In this document: positions 52,442 through 62,213 of the stretch, in pieces
Layout of the letters: every line of letters starts with the position of its first letter
Position numbering within the stretch: the stretch's first letter is position 1
Origin: Methanocorpusculum vombati
GTDB taxonomy: Archaea > Halobacteriota > Methanomicrobia > Methanomicrobiales > Methanocorpusculaceae
Assembly (NCBI RefSeq): GCF_026891935.1
Contig: NZ_JAPTGC010000001.1
Coordinates: 62,001 to 126,000, forward strand
Direction of reading: 5' to 3'
Length of the DNA: 64,000 bases
Notes under the pieces: model-generated
What the model was told of the DNA's origin: nothing
The model's input: the letters and a program-made list of their open reading frames with translations, nothing else
Databases searched by the model: none
Program-made: the position numbers and the translations under genes

Positions 52442-53056
52442 ATGAAAACAGAAAAAAAATCCAGTGATGCCGTATCACCGGTCGTCGGTGTCATGCTGAT
52501 GCTCGTGGTTACGATCATCATTGCCGCACTGGTGAGCAGCTTCGCTTCGGGACTTGCGGACTCCCAGTCAACCCCGCCTCAACTGGCACTGAAGGGAATC
52601 TACAGCCAGTCTGGTGGTCTTACCATCACCCATGCAGGCGGAGATCCGGTAGCTCTTGCTGATATTGCCTTCATAACCACCCCGTCCGAGCTGTTTGGGG
52701 CGGATGCCAACAAATTTGCGTGGACAATTGACAAATCAATCATTCTCAACCCGAATGGCAAACCGATTCTGAATGCAACAAGCGGATTCTACACAACCGC
52801 AGCTCTTGTATCCGGAGACTCTCTGCATGTTGCCCATGAAAACTGTGTGGACTACAGTACAACTGCCGGCTGGCAGGGTCCAAGTCCGGGAGTCAATGCC
52901 AACGCACAGATTCTCTGGGATGGAAGTGGAAAGTCTGAGTATTTCGGAGCATATGCATTCTGCAATCCGGAAAATGTCGGCAAGTACTTCTATCTGGACA
53001 TGGTCGATCCCGCTGGCAGTATCATTGCACGGGCAAAAGTCACCATCACCGCGTGA
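52442..53056 (+). CDS. Type IV pilin (AVSPVVG class), array 2, second gene
   Basis: A 204-residue pilin precursor, leader MKTEKKSSD, signature AVSPVVGVMLMLVVTIIIAA. The head has ITHAGGDPVALADIAFITTP and ends with MVDPAGSIIARAKVTITA, a variant of the shared tail. Two cysteines in the head (ENCVDY and FCNPEN) could form a disulfide. It closes the plus-strand pair. Confidence 0.87.
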   Translation: MKTEKKSSDAVSPVVGVMLMLVVTIIIAALVSSFASGLADSQSTPPQLALKGIYSQSGGLTITHAGGDPVALADIAFITTPSELFGADANKFAWTIDKSIILNPNGKPILNATSGFYTTAALVSGDSLHVAHENCVDYSTTAGWQGPSPGVNANAQILWDGSGKSEYFGAYAFCNPENVGKYFYLDMVDPAGSIIARAKVTITA

Positions 53057-53461
53057 GGGAAAACAAAAATCTTTTTTTCCTGAAACCGGTCTGATCATGA
53101 TACCCAACTCCCGACATTCCAACAGCACATCGCCGTTCAGCATCCCGTACATCATGTTGTCCTCTCACAGGATCATTGATGCCGTTCCGCAGAATTTCTT
53201 CCCATCCGGTAAAAAATTTCTATTGCACGCCGGACTGCGATTTACCGCTGGAATCCGGGGGTTCACTGCATCTTTTGCTGATGCCGGGCTCATCCTGTTT
53301 TCCGTGATAATAGCAAAACATGTATATGTAACTAAAGTAAAAGTTAGTAATAATCACAAAATATTGGGATATGCGGAATCGGGCATCCTGCTCTCTCTTT
53401 CGCATAAAATTACCAGTATTTTGCCTCAATATCCGTCAGTACATATCCGGAGACCCGGTAC
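53057..53461. other. Gap before the DUF3821 gene
   Basis: 405 bp. It probably holds the promoter of the large surface protein (AT-rich around 53305-53370). An open frame running through it in the plus direction has no start site or family and I do not call it. Confidence 0.4.
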
Positions 53462-56044
53462 ATGAACCCAAAAAAGATCCTTATCATCAGCCTGCTTGCC
53501 ATCCTGCTTTGTAGCCTCCTTACCGGAGGAGCAGCCGCGCGATACACTACCCCGGAAGGAATGAACGCAGGAATTACCAACGGGGACTTCATCTATGTTG
53601 GCGAGACCCAGCTAAATTTTTCTGATCTTACTGAGCCGGGAAAAACGCTTATCGGTCTGGTGTATCTTGAAAGTTCCGCACAAAAAGATGTAATCCCGAT
53701 TTCAAATAATATTGCCTCCCAAATTCAGGTCACAAATTACGGATTCTACTCCGCGAAGTACTCTGATGGAACGATTTCTTCTACGAAAGGATGCTGGGTT
53801 CGTCAGCTCAGTCTCGGATCCATTGCCGTGGTTGCAGCAGATGATCCCAACGGCTCTCCCATCACCGGCTCAGATATCTCGAAAGACCTCGGCGTCATTT
53901 TTTATATGACCGGTCAGAATATCCAGTCAAATCAGCTTACCGACTGGTTTGAGTACGAGATCACCATGCCGAGTGGTTTGAAAAGTACTACGGTCAGAAA
54001 CCAGAACGGTGCACAGGTCAGTCTCAGCAGCAGTACGCAGCACAACGATCCTTCACAGAAGTATCAGGATTTCGCCTTTCATTTTTCGGATCAGGTGTTT
54101 GTACCAACCATTGATCCGGGACAAACTCTCCCCGGAGTCTCCATAGCATTCAAAATTAAAAATCTGAATGGTCTGACCGGTCAGCAGGTTCTGCGTTCAA
54201 TCACCCTCACATCAGTTCGGCCAACCCTCACGCTCGATACCTCCCGGCTGGAGAGTGACAGGCAGGTCACCGTAACTTTGTCGGGTACCGCCGCAACCGA
54301 ATATCCGCTTGTCATAGCCCCCGCCGGCGACAACCGCCCGTACTTCGTGGACGACGGAAAGATCACCGTGATCAACAACCAGTCCATCACGGTCACAACC
54401 GACAACACCGGAAAATATACCGTTCTCATCAAAATCCCCGACAACGTCATCACCGGCGAGTACACCGTCAGCACCATCTACAGCGTATCGGCAACCTTCA
54501 CCGTTGCAAAGCCGCCGGTCGTAACCCTGTACTTTGACGAACCGCCCGCAGATGTTCTGGCCGGAAAGTTTGCCGTCGGTGATCAGATCTACCTTACCGG
54601 ACGGGTCAGCGGTCTTGACATCTGTCCCGTCTACCTCTACATTACCGGCCCGAACCTTCCGGCGAACGGCGCCTCTCTGGAATATCCTAGTCAGGAAGTA
54701 GTTGACGGCGATCCCTCCACCTTCACGGTAACCACCTACAGCTCCAATCTCGGATACTGGGCGTACTACTGGCAGACACGGGGATTTGAACCCGGCTCCT
54801 ACACCATCCACGCAAACCTCAACCCCATCGGTCAGAAGGAAAGCGGAAAACCGGGCGGTGCTGGAACCGGCATCGACGGCGATGTCGCCTTGTCCCATGA
54901 CTACACCATCAGCGAACAAAGTATCCAGGTAAAATCCTCCGATAAAACCGGCGGATACTTTGCCAAAGGAGATATCCTGTACTCATGGTGGATTGCCCGC
55001 GGCAGTCCGGGCGTCGGTGCCGGCCATCCCGGCGGCGAAGTCCGCTGGTATATCTTCGGCACAAACTTCCGGTATGCAGACCGCGAGGTAGACTTCCCGC
55101 TCTACGGTGGAGGAACCACCGACTCCTCAGGTTCATCCTCATCCAGTTCGTCCGACAACTCCCGCATCGGAAAAGAAGCTCCGTGGGGCGAATACGGCAT
55201 GACCTACAACCGCACCTTCACCTACGGCCTCTCTCCCGGAACCTACTACCTCGTCTATCAGCATCCGGGGCCCAACAACGTCTTCGACATCTATGCTGAC
55301 GGTTCTGCGCTGAACGGCGGCACACTTACCACGGTCTCCACAACCTACGGTTCCTCGTCCGACTTCACCTACATGCAGGGGAAAGCCGCCGCCGATGCCC
55401 TCACCAAAATGTTTGAAGATCCCAAATCCGACGATCTCTACGTCATGACCCAGTTCATCGTTGAAGACCCCTGGATCACCTTTGACACGCTGGGAACTGT
55501 TGCGGTCGGTGACAAACTCAAAATCTCCGGAAAAACCAATCTCGCGACCTCCGACAAAACCGCGGACAAAACCGAGACCAAAGACACCCTCTGGCTGACC
55601 ATCAGCCGCCTTGATCTGGACACCGTCGCAGACACCAGCACCGCGATGAAAATTCCGGTGGACACCACCACCCCGTCTTCGCCGACCCCGTTCCGCGGCT
55701 ACCGTACCTTCAGCTACGACGAGATTGATACCAGCAGCTGGTATCCCGGAACGTATGAAGCCACGATCACCTGCAAAGACGTCAACTTCAAACAAAGCTA
55801 CAGCTTTGAAATTCTTTCCGCAGACGCAAAAGCCGCAGCAACCACCGCCGTCCCGACCCGCGATCCTGCGTTCTCGGAACATCCCTATCCAGCCACAGAG
55901 GCAACCCCGCTCAAAACCCCGACACAGGCTGCAACCGCATGGACACCGGTTCCGACTCTGGCCGCCGCTCCTGGATTCGGATTCGGCCTCGTCATCCTCG
56001 GACTTGCCCTCAGCACGCTTGCAGTCCGCATCCGGAGGCGGTAG
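53462..56044 (+). CDS. Large secreted DUF3821 protein with PGF-type C-terminal anchor
   Basis: An 860-residue surface protein. Residues 5-28 are a signal peptide (ISLLAILLCSLLTGGAAA). The N-terminal third (NAGITNGDFIYVGETQLNFS through the repeating beta-sandwich patterns) matches DUF3821 of methanogen surface proteins. Beta-rich repeats, possibly Ig-like, follow up to about residue 780 with Ser-rich DSSGSSSSSSSDNSRIG near 560. The end is a Thr/Pro-rich spacer, then APGFGFGLVILGLALS and RIRRR, the layout of PGF-CTERM proteins that archaeosortase would cleave and lipidate. It is followed four bases later by the transglutaminase-like gene and is thus part of the pilus operon. Confidence 0.85.
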   Translation: MNPKKILIISLLAILLCSLLTGGAAARYTTPEGMNAGITNGDFIYVGETQLNFSDLTEPGKTLIGLVYLESSAQKDVIPISNNIASQIQVTNYGFYSAKYSDGTISSTKGCWVRQLSLGSIAVVAADDPNGSPITGSDISKDLGVIFYMTGQNIQSNQLTDWFEYEITMPSGLKSTTVRNQNGAQVSLSSSTQHNDPSQKYQDFAFHFSDQVFVPTIDPGQTLPGVSIAFKIKNLNGLTGQQVLRSITLTSVRPTLTLDTSRLESDRQVTVTLSGTAATEYPLVIAPAGDNRPYFVDDGKITVINNQSITVTTDNTGKYTVLIKIPDNVITGEYTVSTIYSVSATFTVAKPPVVTLYFDEPPADVLAGKFAVGDQIYLTGRVSGLDICPVYLYITGPNLPANGASLEYPSQEVVDGDPSTFTVTTYSSNLGYWAYYWQTRGFEPGSYTIHANLNPIGQKESGKPGGAGTGIDGDVALSHDYTISEQSIQVKSSDKTGGYFAKGDILYSWWIARGSPGVGAGHPGGEVRWYIFGTNFRYADREVDFPLYGGGTTDSSGSSSSSSSDNSRIGKEAPWGEYGMTYNRTFTYGLSPGTYYLVYQHPGPNNVFDIYADGSALNGGTLTTVSTTYGSSSDFTYMQGKAAADALTKMFEDPKSDDLYVMTQFIVEDPWITFDTLGTVAVGDKLKISGKTNLATSDKTADKTETKDTLWLTISRLDLDTVADTSTAMKIPVDTTTPSSPTPFRGYRTFSYDEIDTSSWYPGTYEATITCKDVNFKQSYSFEILSADAKAAATTAVPTRDPAFSEHPYPATEATPLKTPTQAATAWTPVPTLAAAPGFGFGLVILGLALSTLAVRIRRR

Positions 56045-56047
56045 ACC

Positions 56048-57430
56048 ATGACCTTTAAGCTCGACAAAAAACTCTTCACCTGGATCATCATCGCCATGAT
56101 CGTTCTCATTGCAGTCATGGGGGCACTGGTCGCGTTCAAATATTTCGGCGGACCTGCGATCTTCCTGCCGGAACCGGCCCCGACTCCGTTGCCCGGAGGA
56201 ACAACCGAAGAGGAAACCGGACCATGGGGTGACAAATCCTACACCTGGCAGTACAACGGCGCAGACCATACACTAAACGTCTACATTGCCAAAGACATCT
56301 ACAAGAAGTATCAGTACGGCATCAGCGGGACGCTTCTCCCGGAAAATCTCACCGACTACATTGTCACCGCCGGTGACGGAGGGGTTATCGCGGACGCTGC
56401 AGATCAGATAAAACGCATCGCCACCCTGCAGGGCTTCACTGGTGACGCCGACATTGTCGGTCTCGTCCTCTCCTTCGCGCAGGCCGTGCCCTATCAGACC
56501 GACGCAGAAACCGGCCACTCCTCCGCCTACCCGCGGACGCCTGCCGTCATGCTTGCCGAACAGACCGGTGACTCCGCCGACCATGCCATTCTTGCCGCCG
56601 CTCTCCTCAAAGAACTCGGGTACGGCTGTGCTCTTCTCTCGTATCCGCCAACCGAAGACCGTCTCTCTATTATCCCTGACGCCGTAGCTCTCGGCCTCAT
56701 CAGTGATGACGACAGACTTCGTCCGGTCTATACCGCAGCTCTTGCAAACACCAGTACAACCCTGCCGGTCGCTCCCTTCTGGACAGTGGACACCAGCACC
56801 AAAGGCATTCCGGTTGCGGCCTACAACGGCATCACGCCGGAAATTTTTCCCGACGCATCCTTCTGGACCGGCAAACACTACACCCCGTCCGATGGAAAAT
56901 ATCCGGCACTCAACCTCACGGATACACTCCTTCTCAAAGAATCTGGCAACCTCACCTTCTCCCCCCGCGACTGGCAGCAGAATGTTTCCGCCTATTACGC
57001 AGACAGCTGGTATCCGAGCGGCACCGCATGGAAGATGCAGGACAAATGGCAGCTCTATCAGCAGTTCGTCACCGTCGAAGACGTTCCTGCAACACTCTAC
57101 ACCCCGTGGGGAACTGCCGTTCACAACGCCACCGTCCCGTGGCGACTTGTCTATCAGATAACCGAAATGGACGACGACGCGAAAAAGGACATGACCCCGT
57201 ACAGCGATGTACGAATTGCCGTCTACTCATACAGCGAACAAACCGGCACTGCGGATCTGATCAAAGTCTTCGGCTGGCAGGGACTCTACGGCGCCGACAA
57301 ATACCGGACGGTTGGTCCCTTCTCACCCGGAAGCTATGTCATTGCCGTCTTTGTCAGGAATGCCGGAGTTGACATAACGCTGCAGTATCACGGAAAAGAG
57401 CATGCTCCTGTCTATACCGGAGGCATCTGA
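56048..57430 (+). CDS. Membrane-anchored transglutaminase-like protein without catalytic Cys
   Basis: A 460-residue protein with a cytoplasmic start, one membrane anchor (residues 10-34, FTWIIIAMIVLIAVMGALVA) and an outer domain. Residues 140-200 follow the transglutaminase core: VGLVLSFAQAVPYQTDAETG and then TGDSADHAILAAALLKELGY, which aligns with the usual GDCxDxAxLxxxLLxxxGY. The Cys is replaced by Ser176, so cross-linking or protease activity is unlikely; a binding or scaffold role is more likely. Its stop overlaps the ATPase start as TGATG, tying it to the secretion machinery. The fold assignment is by pattern and should be checked by structure prediction. Confidence 0.72.
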   Translation: MTFKLDKKLFTWIIIAMIVLIAVMGALVAFKYFGGPAIFLPEPAPTPLPGGTTEEETGPWGDKSYTWQYNGADHTLNVYIAKDIYKKYQYGISGTLLPENLTDYIVTAGDGGVIADAADQIKRIATLQGFTGDADIVGLVLSFAQAVPYQTDAETGHSSAYPRTPAVMLAEQTGDSADHAILAAALLKELGYGCALLSYPPTEDRLSIIPDAVALGLISDDDRLRPVYTAALANTSTTLPVAPFWTVDTSTKGIPVAAYNGITPEIFPDASFWTGKHYTPSDGKYPALNLTDTLLLKESGNLTFSPRDWQQNVSAYYADSWYPSGTAWKMQDKWQLYQQFVTVEDVPATLYTPWGTAVHNATVPWRLVYQITEMDDDAKKDMTPYSDVRIAVYSYSEQTGTADLIKVFGWQGLYGADKYRTVGPFSPGSYVIAVFVRNAGVDITLQYHGKEHAPVYTGGI

Positions 57431-59199
57431 TGAACCTGAAGATCCCGGGGGCTTCAAACAAAAAAGAGTCCGGCACTGATCCTGCGGCGGAAAAACACAC
57501 GTCCGGCCGCAGTCTCCGCAACATCTTTTCCGCCGGAAAAGCATCCGGCCCTGCTGAAAAAAATTCTCCGGCGGAAAAAAAATTCACCGCACAGAATCTT
57601 CGCGGACTCTTCTCGTTCGGAAAAGAAGAGTTGTCCCGTGAAGAACAGGAGGAACAGATTGCAAAAAAATTTTCTCTGGGAAATCTTTTTGAAAAAAAAT
57701 CCGCAGAAAAAAAGATTGTCTTTGCCGAACCGCCACAGATTCTTGAACTCCCGCCGTTTGAAACCAACTACGAAGTACTTGACCGTTACTGGCTCACGCC
57801 GCCGTATGCCTACACCAACATCTACCGCGACGACGTCTCCCACATTCACTATCAGGTAATCGAGCCGAAGATCAGCGAAAAAGAGTTCATCGTGCTTGAA
57901 GAAACCTTTGAGCACCTGCGTTCCATGCTCGTCTACGACACGGTACGCAAACGCGGCGAGTTCGGCCTTGACCCTGCCATGCTCCGCGAGACCATCACCA
58001 CCTTCGATCCTGAGATCCCGGAAGACCGCATCGGCGTTCTCATCTACTACCTCAACCGCAACTTTCTCGGCTACAGCCGGCTCGACCCCCTGATGCACGA
58101 CGAAAAGATCGAAGATATCACCTGTAACGGCGCCGACATTCCGATCTTTTTGTATCACCGCAGGTTCGCCAATGTTGAGACCAACTGCTCCTTTGACGCG
58201 GTTGAGCTGAACAAGTATGTCCTGAAACTTGCCCAGAAGGCCGACAAACAGCTTTCGCTGACCACGCCCTTAATCGACGCCGCCCTGCCGGACGGCAGTC
58301 GTGCACAGCTGACCTACTCGGACATCATCTCCTCCAAAGGAAGTTCCTTCACCATCCGCAAGTTCAAAGCCGACCCGATGACACCCGCTGACCTGATTGC
58401 GTCCAACACCTACAGTGCAGATCTCATGGCGCACATCTGGCTTGCGGTTGAGAACCGCAAAAGCATGATCATCGCCGGCGGAACGGCGAGCGGCAAGACC
58501 TCGACGATGAACGCCGCGTCCTTTTTCATTCCCTCGGTCGCCAAGATCGTCTCCATCGAAGACACCCGTGAGATTCAGCTGCCGCATACCAACTGGCTGC
58601 CGATGCGTACCCGCGAAAGCGTTGCCAATGCCTCCGGCATGGGCAACATCAGCATGTTCTCACTCCTGAAAGCCGCACTCCGGCAGCGGCCGGAGTACAT
58701 CATCGTCGGTGAAGTCCGCGGCGAAGAAGCCCAGACCCTCTTTCAGGCGATGAACACCGGCCACACCACCTACTCAACACTGCACGCCGGAAACGTCAAG
58801 GAAGCCATCAACCGGCTGACGCATAATCCGATCAACGTTCCAATAGCCATGTTCGGCGCATTAAACCTCATCCTTGTGCAGAGCCTGCTGTACGGCGAGG
58901 GCAAAGGATTCCGCCGCTGTCTCTCCCTCAATGAGATCTCGGTCGGCGACGATCATATCGGGTGGCAGCCGCTGTTCTCCTGGGATCACAAGACCGACCA
59001 GTTTGTAAAAACCTATGAAACCTCTGCGGTCTTTGACAACATCGCATACCAGAACAACTGGTCAGCGGAACAGCTGGAGGAAAGGATCGCCGTCCGCAGA
59101 CGCGCACTGGAGGAGATGGTTGCATCCGGCAGAACCACGCCCGCGGATGTTGAGACCGCAGTTCTTGCAACGATCATTGCGGAGCAGAAAGGCAGATGA
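57430..59199 (+). CDS. Type IV pilus / secretion ATPase (FlaI/PilB-like)
   Basis: A 589-residue hexameric ATPase that drives assembly or secretion. The first 100 residues are basic and repetitive: LRNIFSAGK, LRGLFSFGK and LGNLFEKK are three forms of one short unit. The two-domain core follows, with Walker A IAGGTASGKTST near residues 352-363, the Asp box around SIEDTREIQLP and Walker B YIIVGEVRGEEAQTLFQAMN near 424-443, then the His box TGHTTYSTLHA. It is the archaeal T2/T4 ATPase type like those of Epd, Aap and Ups pili. Its start overlaps the previous stop, and its stop overlaps the membrane platform by ATGA. Confidence 0.95.
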   Translation: MNLKIPGASNKKESGTDPAAEKHTSGRSLRNIFSAGKASGPAEKNSPAEKKFTAQNLRGLFSFGKEELSREEQEEQIAKKFSLGNLFEKKSAEKKIVFAEPPQILELPPFETNYEVLDRYWLTPPYAYTNIYRDDVSHIHYQVIEPKISEKEFIVLEETFEHLRSMLVYDTVRKRGEFGLDPAMLRETITTFDPEIPEDRIGVLIYYLNRNFLGYSRLDPLMHDEKIEDITCNGADIPIFLYHRRFANVETNCSFDAVELNKYVLKLAQKADKQLSLTTPLIDAALPDGSRAQLTYSDIISSKGSSFTIRKFKADPMTPADLIASNTYSADLMAHIWLAVENRKSMIIAGGTASGKTSTMNAASFFIPSVAKIVSIEDTREIQLPHTNWLPMRTRESVANASGMGNISMFSLLKAALRQRPEYIIVGEVRGEEAQTLFQAMNTGHTTYSTLHAGNVKEAINRLTHNPINVPIAMFGALNLILVQSLLYGEGKGFRRCLSLNEISVGDDHIGWQPLFSWDHKTDQFVKTYETSAVFDNIAYQNNWSAEQLEERIAVRRRALEEMVASGRTTPADVETAVLATIIAEQKGR

Positions 59200-61001
59200 C
59201 CGAAAACACCAGCTTCATCGACCGGCTTCTCTTTAACAGACAGATGGCCGGATACCTGCGTTCGGCCCACATCACGGTACCGGTCGATCAGTACATGATG
59301 CTGGCCATTCTTCTGACGGTACTGTCCGCTCTCCTCATGATGATGGTCGGCGTTCTTCTCTACGTCTTTGACATCAGTCTTGACCTCATTCCGTTTCTGC
59401 CGCAGTGGCTGACGATGCTTCTTGCCGTCGTCCTGATTCCGGCAGGCGTCTTCGTCTGTTTGTATTACTATCCGCAGCTGGAGGCACAGGGCAGAAAAAC
59501 CAAGATAGAGATGGACCTGCCGTATGCGATAACCTACATGCAGGCGCTGTCCTCCACGATTACGCTGTATGACATCTTCCGCAGCGTCTATGACGCGGCG
59601 GATCTCTACGGCGAGGTCTCAAAGGAGTGCGGTTTAATCGTCCGGGACGTTGAGCTGTTCGGCGAGGATCTGCTGACCGCAATGGAGAATACCATTGCGG
59701 TCACGCCGTCGGAGAACTTCCGCGAACTCTTAAACGATCTCATGCTCGTCTACCGGTCGGGCGGCAACCTCACCAACTTCTTCAATGCAAAGTCCGAGTC
59801 GTACCGCGAGCTCGCCCGGCAGGAACTGGAGGCTCTTCTCCAGTTTCTGGAGATGATCGCAGAAATTTACGTCACCGCGTTTGTTGCGGGACCGATCGCG
59901 ATTATCATCATGCTGGTTGCCCAGAATCTTTCCGGTCAGAGCCAGATGGAAGGCATCATGCCGCTGATGTACATCGGTCTGCCGCTCGGGGCAGTTGTTC
60001 TCATCTTCATTCTCTACATTCTTCTCCCGCCGGACAACCTCGACATTGCCCGCCGGGAAGTCCGCGACAGCGAGTACGGATCCGAGATTCTTGCATCCGG
60101 TACGAAGACCGAGCCGGACGCCGCGTTCCTCAAGCAGCTCAACAGCCGCAAGCAGGTTCTCCGGCTGCTTGAGATCGTGAAACATCCGATCAAATTTTTC
60201 ATCTCCGATTACAGTATAGGCCTTGTGATCGGCTGTATTCTTGCGGGTTTCGTGTTTCTCACGTATCTGCTCGGATCGTTTGCGACGGTCTTTCCGACGT
60301 TTACGTTTCAGGCGCTCATCTGCGTGATGGCAATTGCTGCGATGTTCCCGCTGATGACGGCATATGAGATTCGCCGCCGGTATGTGAACCGGGTGGAGAC
60401 CCAGCTGCCGGAGTTTCTCCGGGAGATTGCGGATATGCGGGATATCGGCATGACGCTGCAGGGTGCAATCTTCATGATCTCCGGCAACAAGACGGGCGTT
60501 CTCTCCTCCGAGGTCAAAGTGGTCTCCGAGGAGCTCCGTTACGGTTCGTCCCTTTCCGGGGCGCTTGTCCGGATGGAGGAACGCATCGGTCTTGTGTCGG
60601 TGAAGCGTGCCATTTCGCTTCTGGTGAAGGCGAGCGAGGTGACCGACTACATTCGCGAGATCTTAACGATTGCAATCGCGGATCTGGAGCATTATCTGAA
60701 GATGAAGTCGAAGCGGCTGAATGTTTCCTTCGTGTATCTGGCGGTGATCTATCTGTCGTTCGGCATCTATCTCTACTCTGCCTACCAGATGAACGTGGCG
60801 TTCATCTCCAGTTTTTCGGCGTATGATATCAGTTTTGATCTGACGTCGAACAAGACCGATATGTTCCATATCGGGATTATCCTCGCCTTCTTCTCCGGTA
60901 TTATGGCCGGCCAGCTGTCGGCGAACAGTATTCTCTGCGGACTGAAGCACTCGATCATTCTTCTTGCTGCAACAGTTGCGATGTTTATCTTTATCATCTG
61001 A
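59196..61001 (+). CDS. Pilus assembly membrane platform with two T2SSF domains (TadC/FlaJ-like)
   Basis: A 601-residue inner-membrane platform that works with the ATPase. About nine membrane segments group into two copies of the T2SSF unit: residues 75-275 (with KIEMDLPYAITYMQALSSTI and RQELEALLQFLEMIAE) and 340-580 (with RVETQLPEFLREIADMRDIG and KRAISLLVKASEVTDYIREI). Two tandem T2SSF units in one protein are usual for archaeal FlaJ-like proteins. The ATPase gene overlaps by ATGA. Behind it, four pilin-like genes follow in the same direction. Confidence 0.93.
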   Translation: MTENTSFIDRLLFNRQMAGYLRSAHITVPVDQYMMLAILLTVLSALLMMMVGVLLYVFDISLDLIPFLPQWLTMLLAVVLIPAGVFVCLYYYPQLEAQGRKTKIEMDLPYAITYMQALSSTITLYDIFRSVYDAADLYGEVSKECGLIVRDVELFGEDLLTAMENTIAVTPSENFRELLNDLMLVYRSGGNLTNFFNAKSESYRELARQELEALLQFLEMIAEIYVTAFVAGPIAIIIMLVAQNLSGQSQMEGIMPLMYIGLPLGAVVLIFILYILLPPDNLDIARREVRDSEYGSEILASGTKTEPDAAFLKQLNSRKQVLRLLEIVKHPIKFFISDYSIGLVIGCILAGFVFLTYLLGSFATVFPTFTFQALICVMAIAAMFPLMTAYEIRRRYVNRVETQLPEFLREIADMRDIGMTLQGAIFMISGNKTGVLSSEVKVVSEELRYGSSLSGALVRMEERIGLVSVKRAISLLVKASEVTDYIREILTIAIADLEHYLKMKSKRLNVSFVYLAVIYLSFGIYLYSAYQMNVAFISSFSAYDISFDLTSNKTDMFHIGIILAFFSGIMAGQLSANSILCGLKHSIILLAATVAMFIFII

Positions 61002-61011
61002 GGAAAAAATC

Positions 61012-61434
61012 ATGAACTACGATACATCTGATAGTGCCGTCACCTCGGTTGTGGGGGAGATGCTGATTCTGGTGCTGGTGATCATTTTGGTGTCGCTGTT
61101 TGCAACGTCGGCGTTCAACCTCCTGCCGGGCGATCGGGAGACGGTGACGACTGTTTCTCTGGAAAACAATACGACGCATCTGATTTTCTGGCACAAGGGC
61201 GGTGACTGGGTGGACAAAAACGATCTGACGATTACGGCAACTCCAAAAGAAGGCGGCAGCCGAATACCTCTCACCATTGACGGGGTGTTTGATTATGCCG
61301 GAAAACCTGTTGAGGTGTTTGATCTCGGCGGAAATGTTACGGTGAAAACAGAGAATCTCACTGCCGGAATAACGTATGAGATACGGGTTGCAACTCCGCG
61401 TAATGTGATTTTTCCCAAGGAGTTTCGGAAATGA
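61012..61434 (+). CDS. Minor pilin-like protein 1 behind the platform gene
   Basis: From the ATG at 61012 (MNYDTSDSAVTSVVGEMLIL, TGAGGA eight bases upstream), 140 residues. The signature AVTSVVGEMLILVLVIILVS differs from array pilins (Thr-Ser for Ser-Pro and Glu at mature position 8). A Glu near position 5-8 of the mature helix is typical of major pilins in other systems. The head is only about 100 residues (HKGGDWVDKNDLTITATPKE). It overlaps the next gene by ATGA. Likely a minor or priming pilin. Confidence 0.78.
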   Translation: MNYDTSDSAVTSVVGEMLILVLVIILVSLFATSAFNLLPGDRETVTTVSLENNTTHLIFWHKGGDWVDKNDLTITATPKEGGSRIPLTIDGVFDYAGKPVEVFDLGGNVTVKTENLTAGITYEIRVATPRNVIFPKEFRK

Positions 61435-62213
61435 AATCTGATTGCGACGAAGCCGTGTCCACAGTGGTTGCCCTGATGCTGGTCTTAGCCATTCTTGCAA
61501 CCTGCATTGCGATCTACTCGGCGACCTACGTTCCGGGACTCAAGCAGCAGTCCGAAATTCTGCACAGTGAGGAGGTGCAGTATGCATTTCAGCGGCTGTC
61601 CTCTGATGTTGACAATCTCTACAGCCTGAGAAAGCCCGCACAGTTTTCCGAGCCGGTGCCGCTCGGCGGCGGGGACATTCTCTTAAGTCCGGTGAAGTCA
61701 AGCGGCACGATTGAGCTTGCGGAAAACCGGATTGGGACACTGAATATTACGCTTTCCGGCGGCATTTCACATGAGATCCCGATCAACACGACAAACATCA
61801 CCTACACGCCGTCGTACTCATCGTGGGAGCTGCAGGGCTACACGTATCGGAACGGTGTTGTCTGGATCACGAAGGGTGCGAAGCGGACGCCCGCGGCTCT
61901 GTCGCTGTACACGGTGCGGCTCGGTCTTGATCGGGAAAACAGTACGCAGAATCAGTGGCTGAAGCAGATGGGGACAGTTATTCCGGAGGGGAACGGGAAC
62001 TACACCATGCGGATTGTGACGATGACGCCGGTTGCGGAAAAAAATTTTATGAGTGGCTCCGGTACGGTAAAAATCCTGCTGAACGCTGCTGAAACCAGAC
62101 ACTTCTATGAAAACGTTATGACGGTGACCCTCGACTCTCAGACTCTGAAGGATTTTCCTTCTCCGGCAAACCTCACCCTGAGTACGCTTTCGGTTGAGGT
62201 GAGTGTTGAATGA
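61431..62213 (+). CDS. Minor pilin-like protein 2 (DUF7289-type layout)
   Basis: A 260-residue protein with the leader MKSDCDE and the helix AVSTVVALMLVLAILATCIA, so a class III signal, but without the Pro-Val-Val-Gly core. The head is long, with a HSEEVQYAFQRLSSDVDNL helical start and many beta strands. This layout resembles DUF7289-type archaeal pseudopilins (from memory). It is translated with ATGA overlap on both sides, between two other pilin-like genes. Possibly a tip or length-control subunit. Confidence 0.7.
   Translation: MKSDCDEAVSTVVALMLVLAILATCIAIYSATYVPGLKQQSEILHSEEVQYAFQRLSSDVDNLYSLRKPAQFSEPVPLGGGDILLSPVKSSGTIELAENRIGTLNITLSGGISHEIPINTTNITYTPSYSSWELQGYTYRNGVVWITKGAKRTPAALSLYTVRLGLDRENSTQNQWLKQMGTVIPEGNGNYTMRIVTMTPVAEKNFMSGSGTVKILLNAAETRHFYENVMTVTLDSQTLKDFPSPANLTLSTLSVEVSVE

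Noticed and set aside
53073-53465. Plus-strand open frame before the DUF3821 gene as a further pilin
   Set aside because: No AVSPVVG-type helix, no start signal; it is continuous with a shadow frame of the preceding pilin.
55139-56269. 376-codon minus-strand frame across the DUF3821 and transglutaminase-like genes
   Set aside because: Shadow of the plus-strand genes, which have clear families and overlapping starts.
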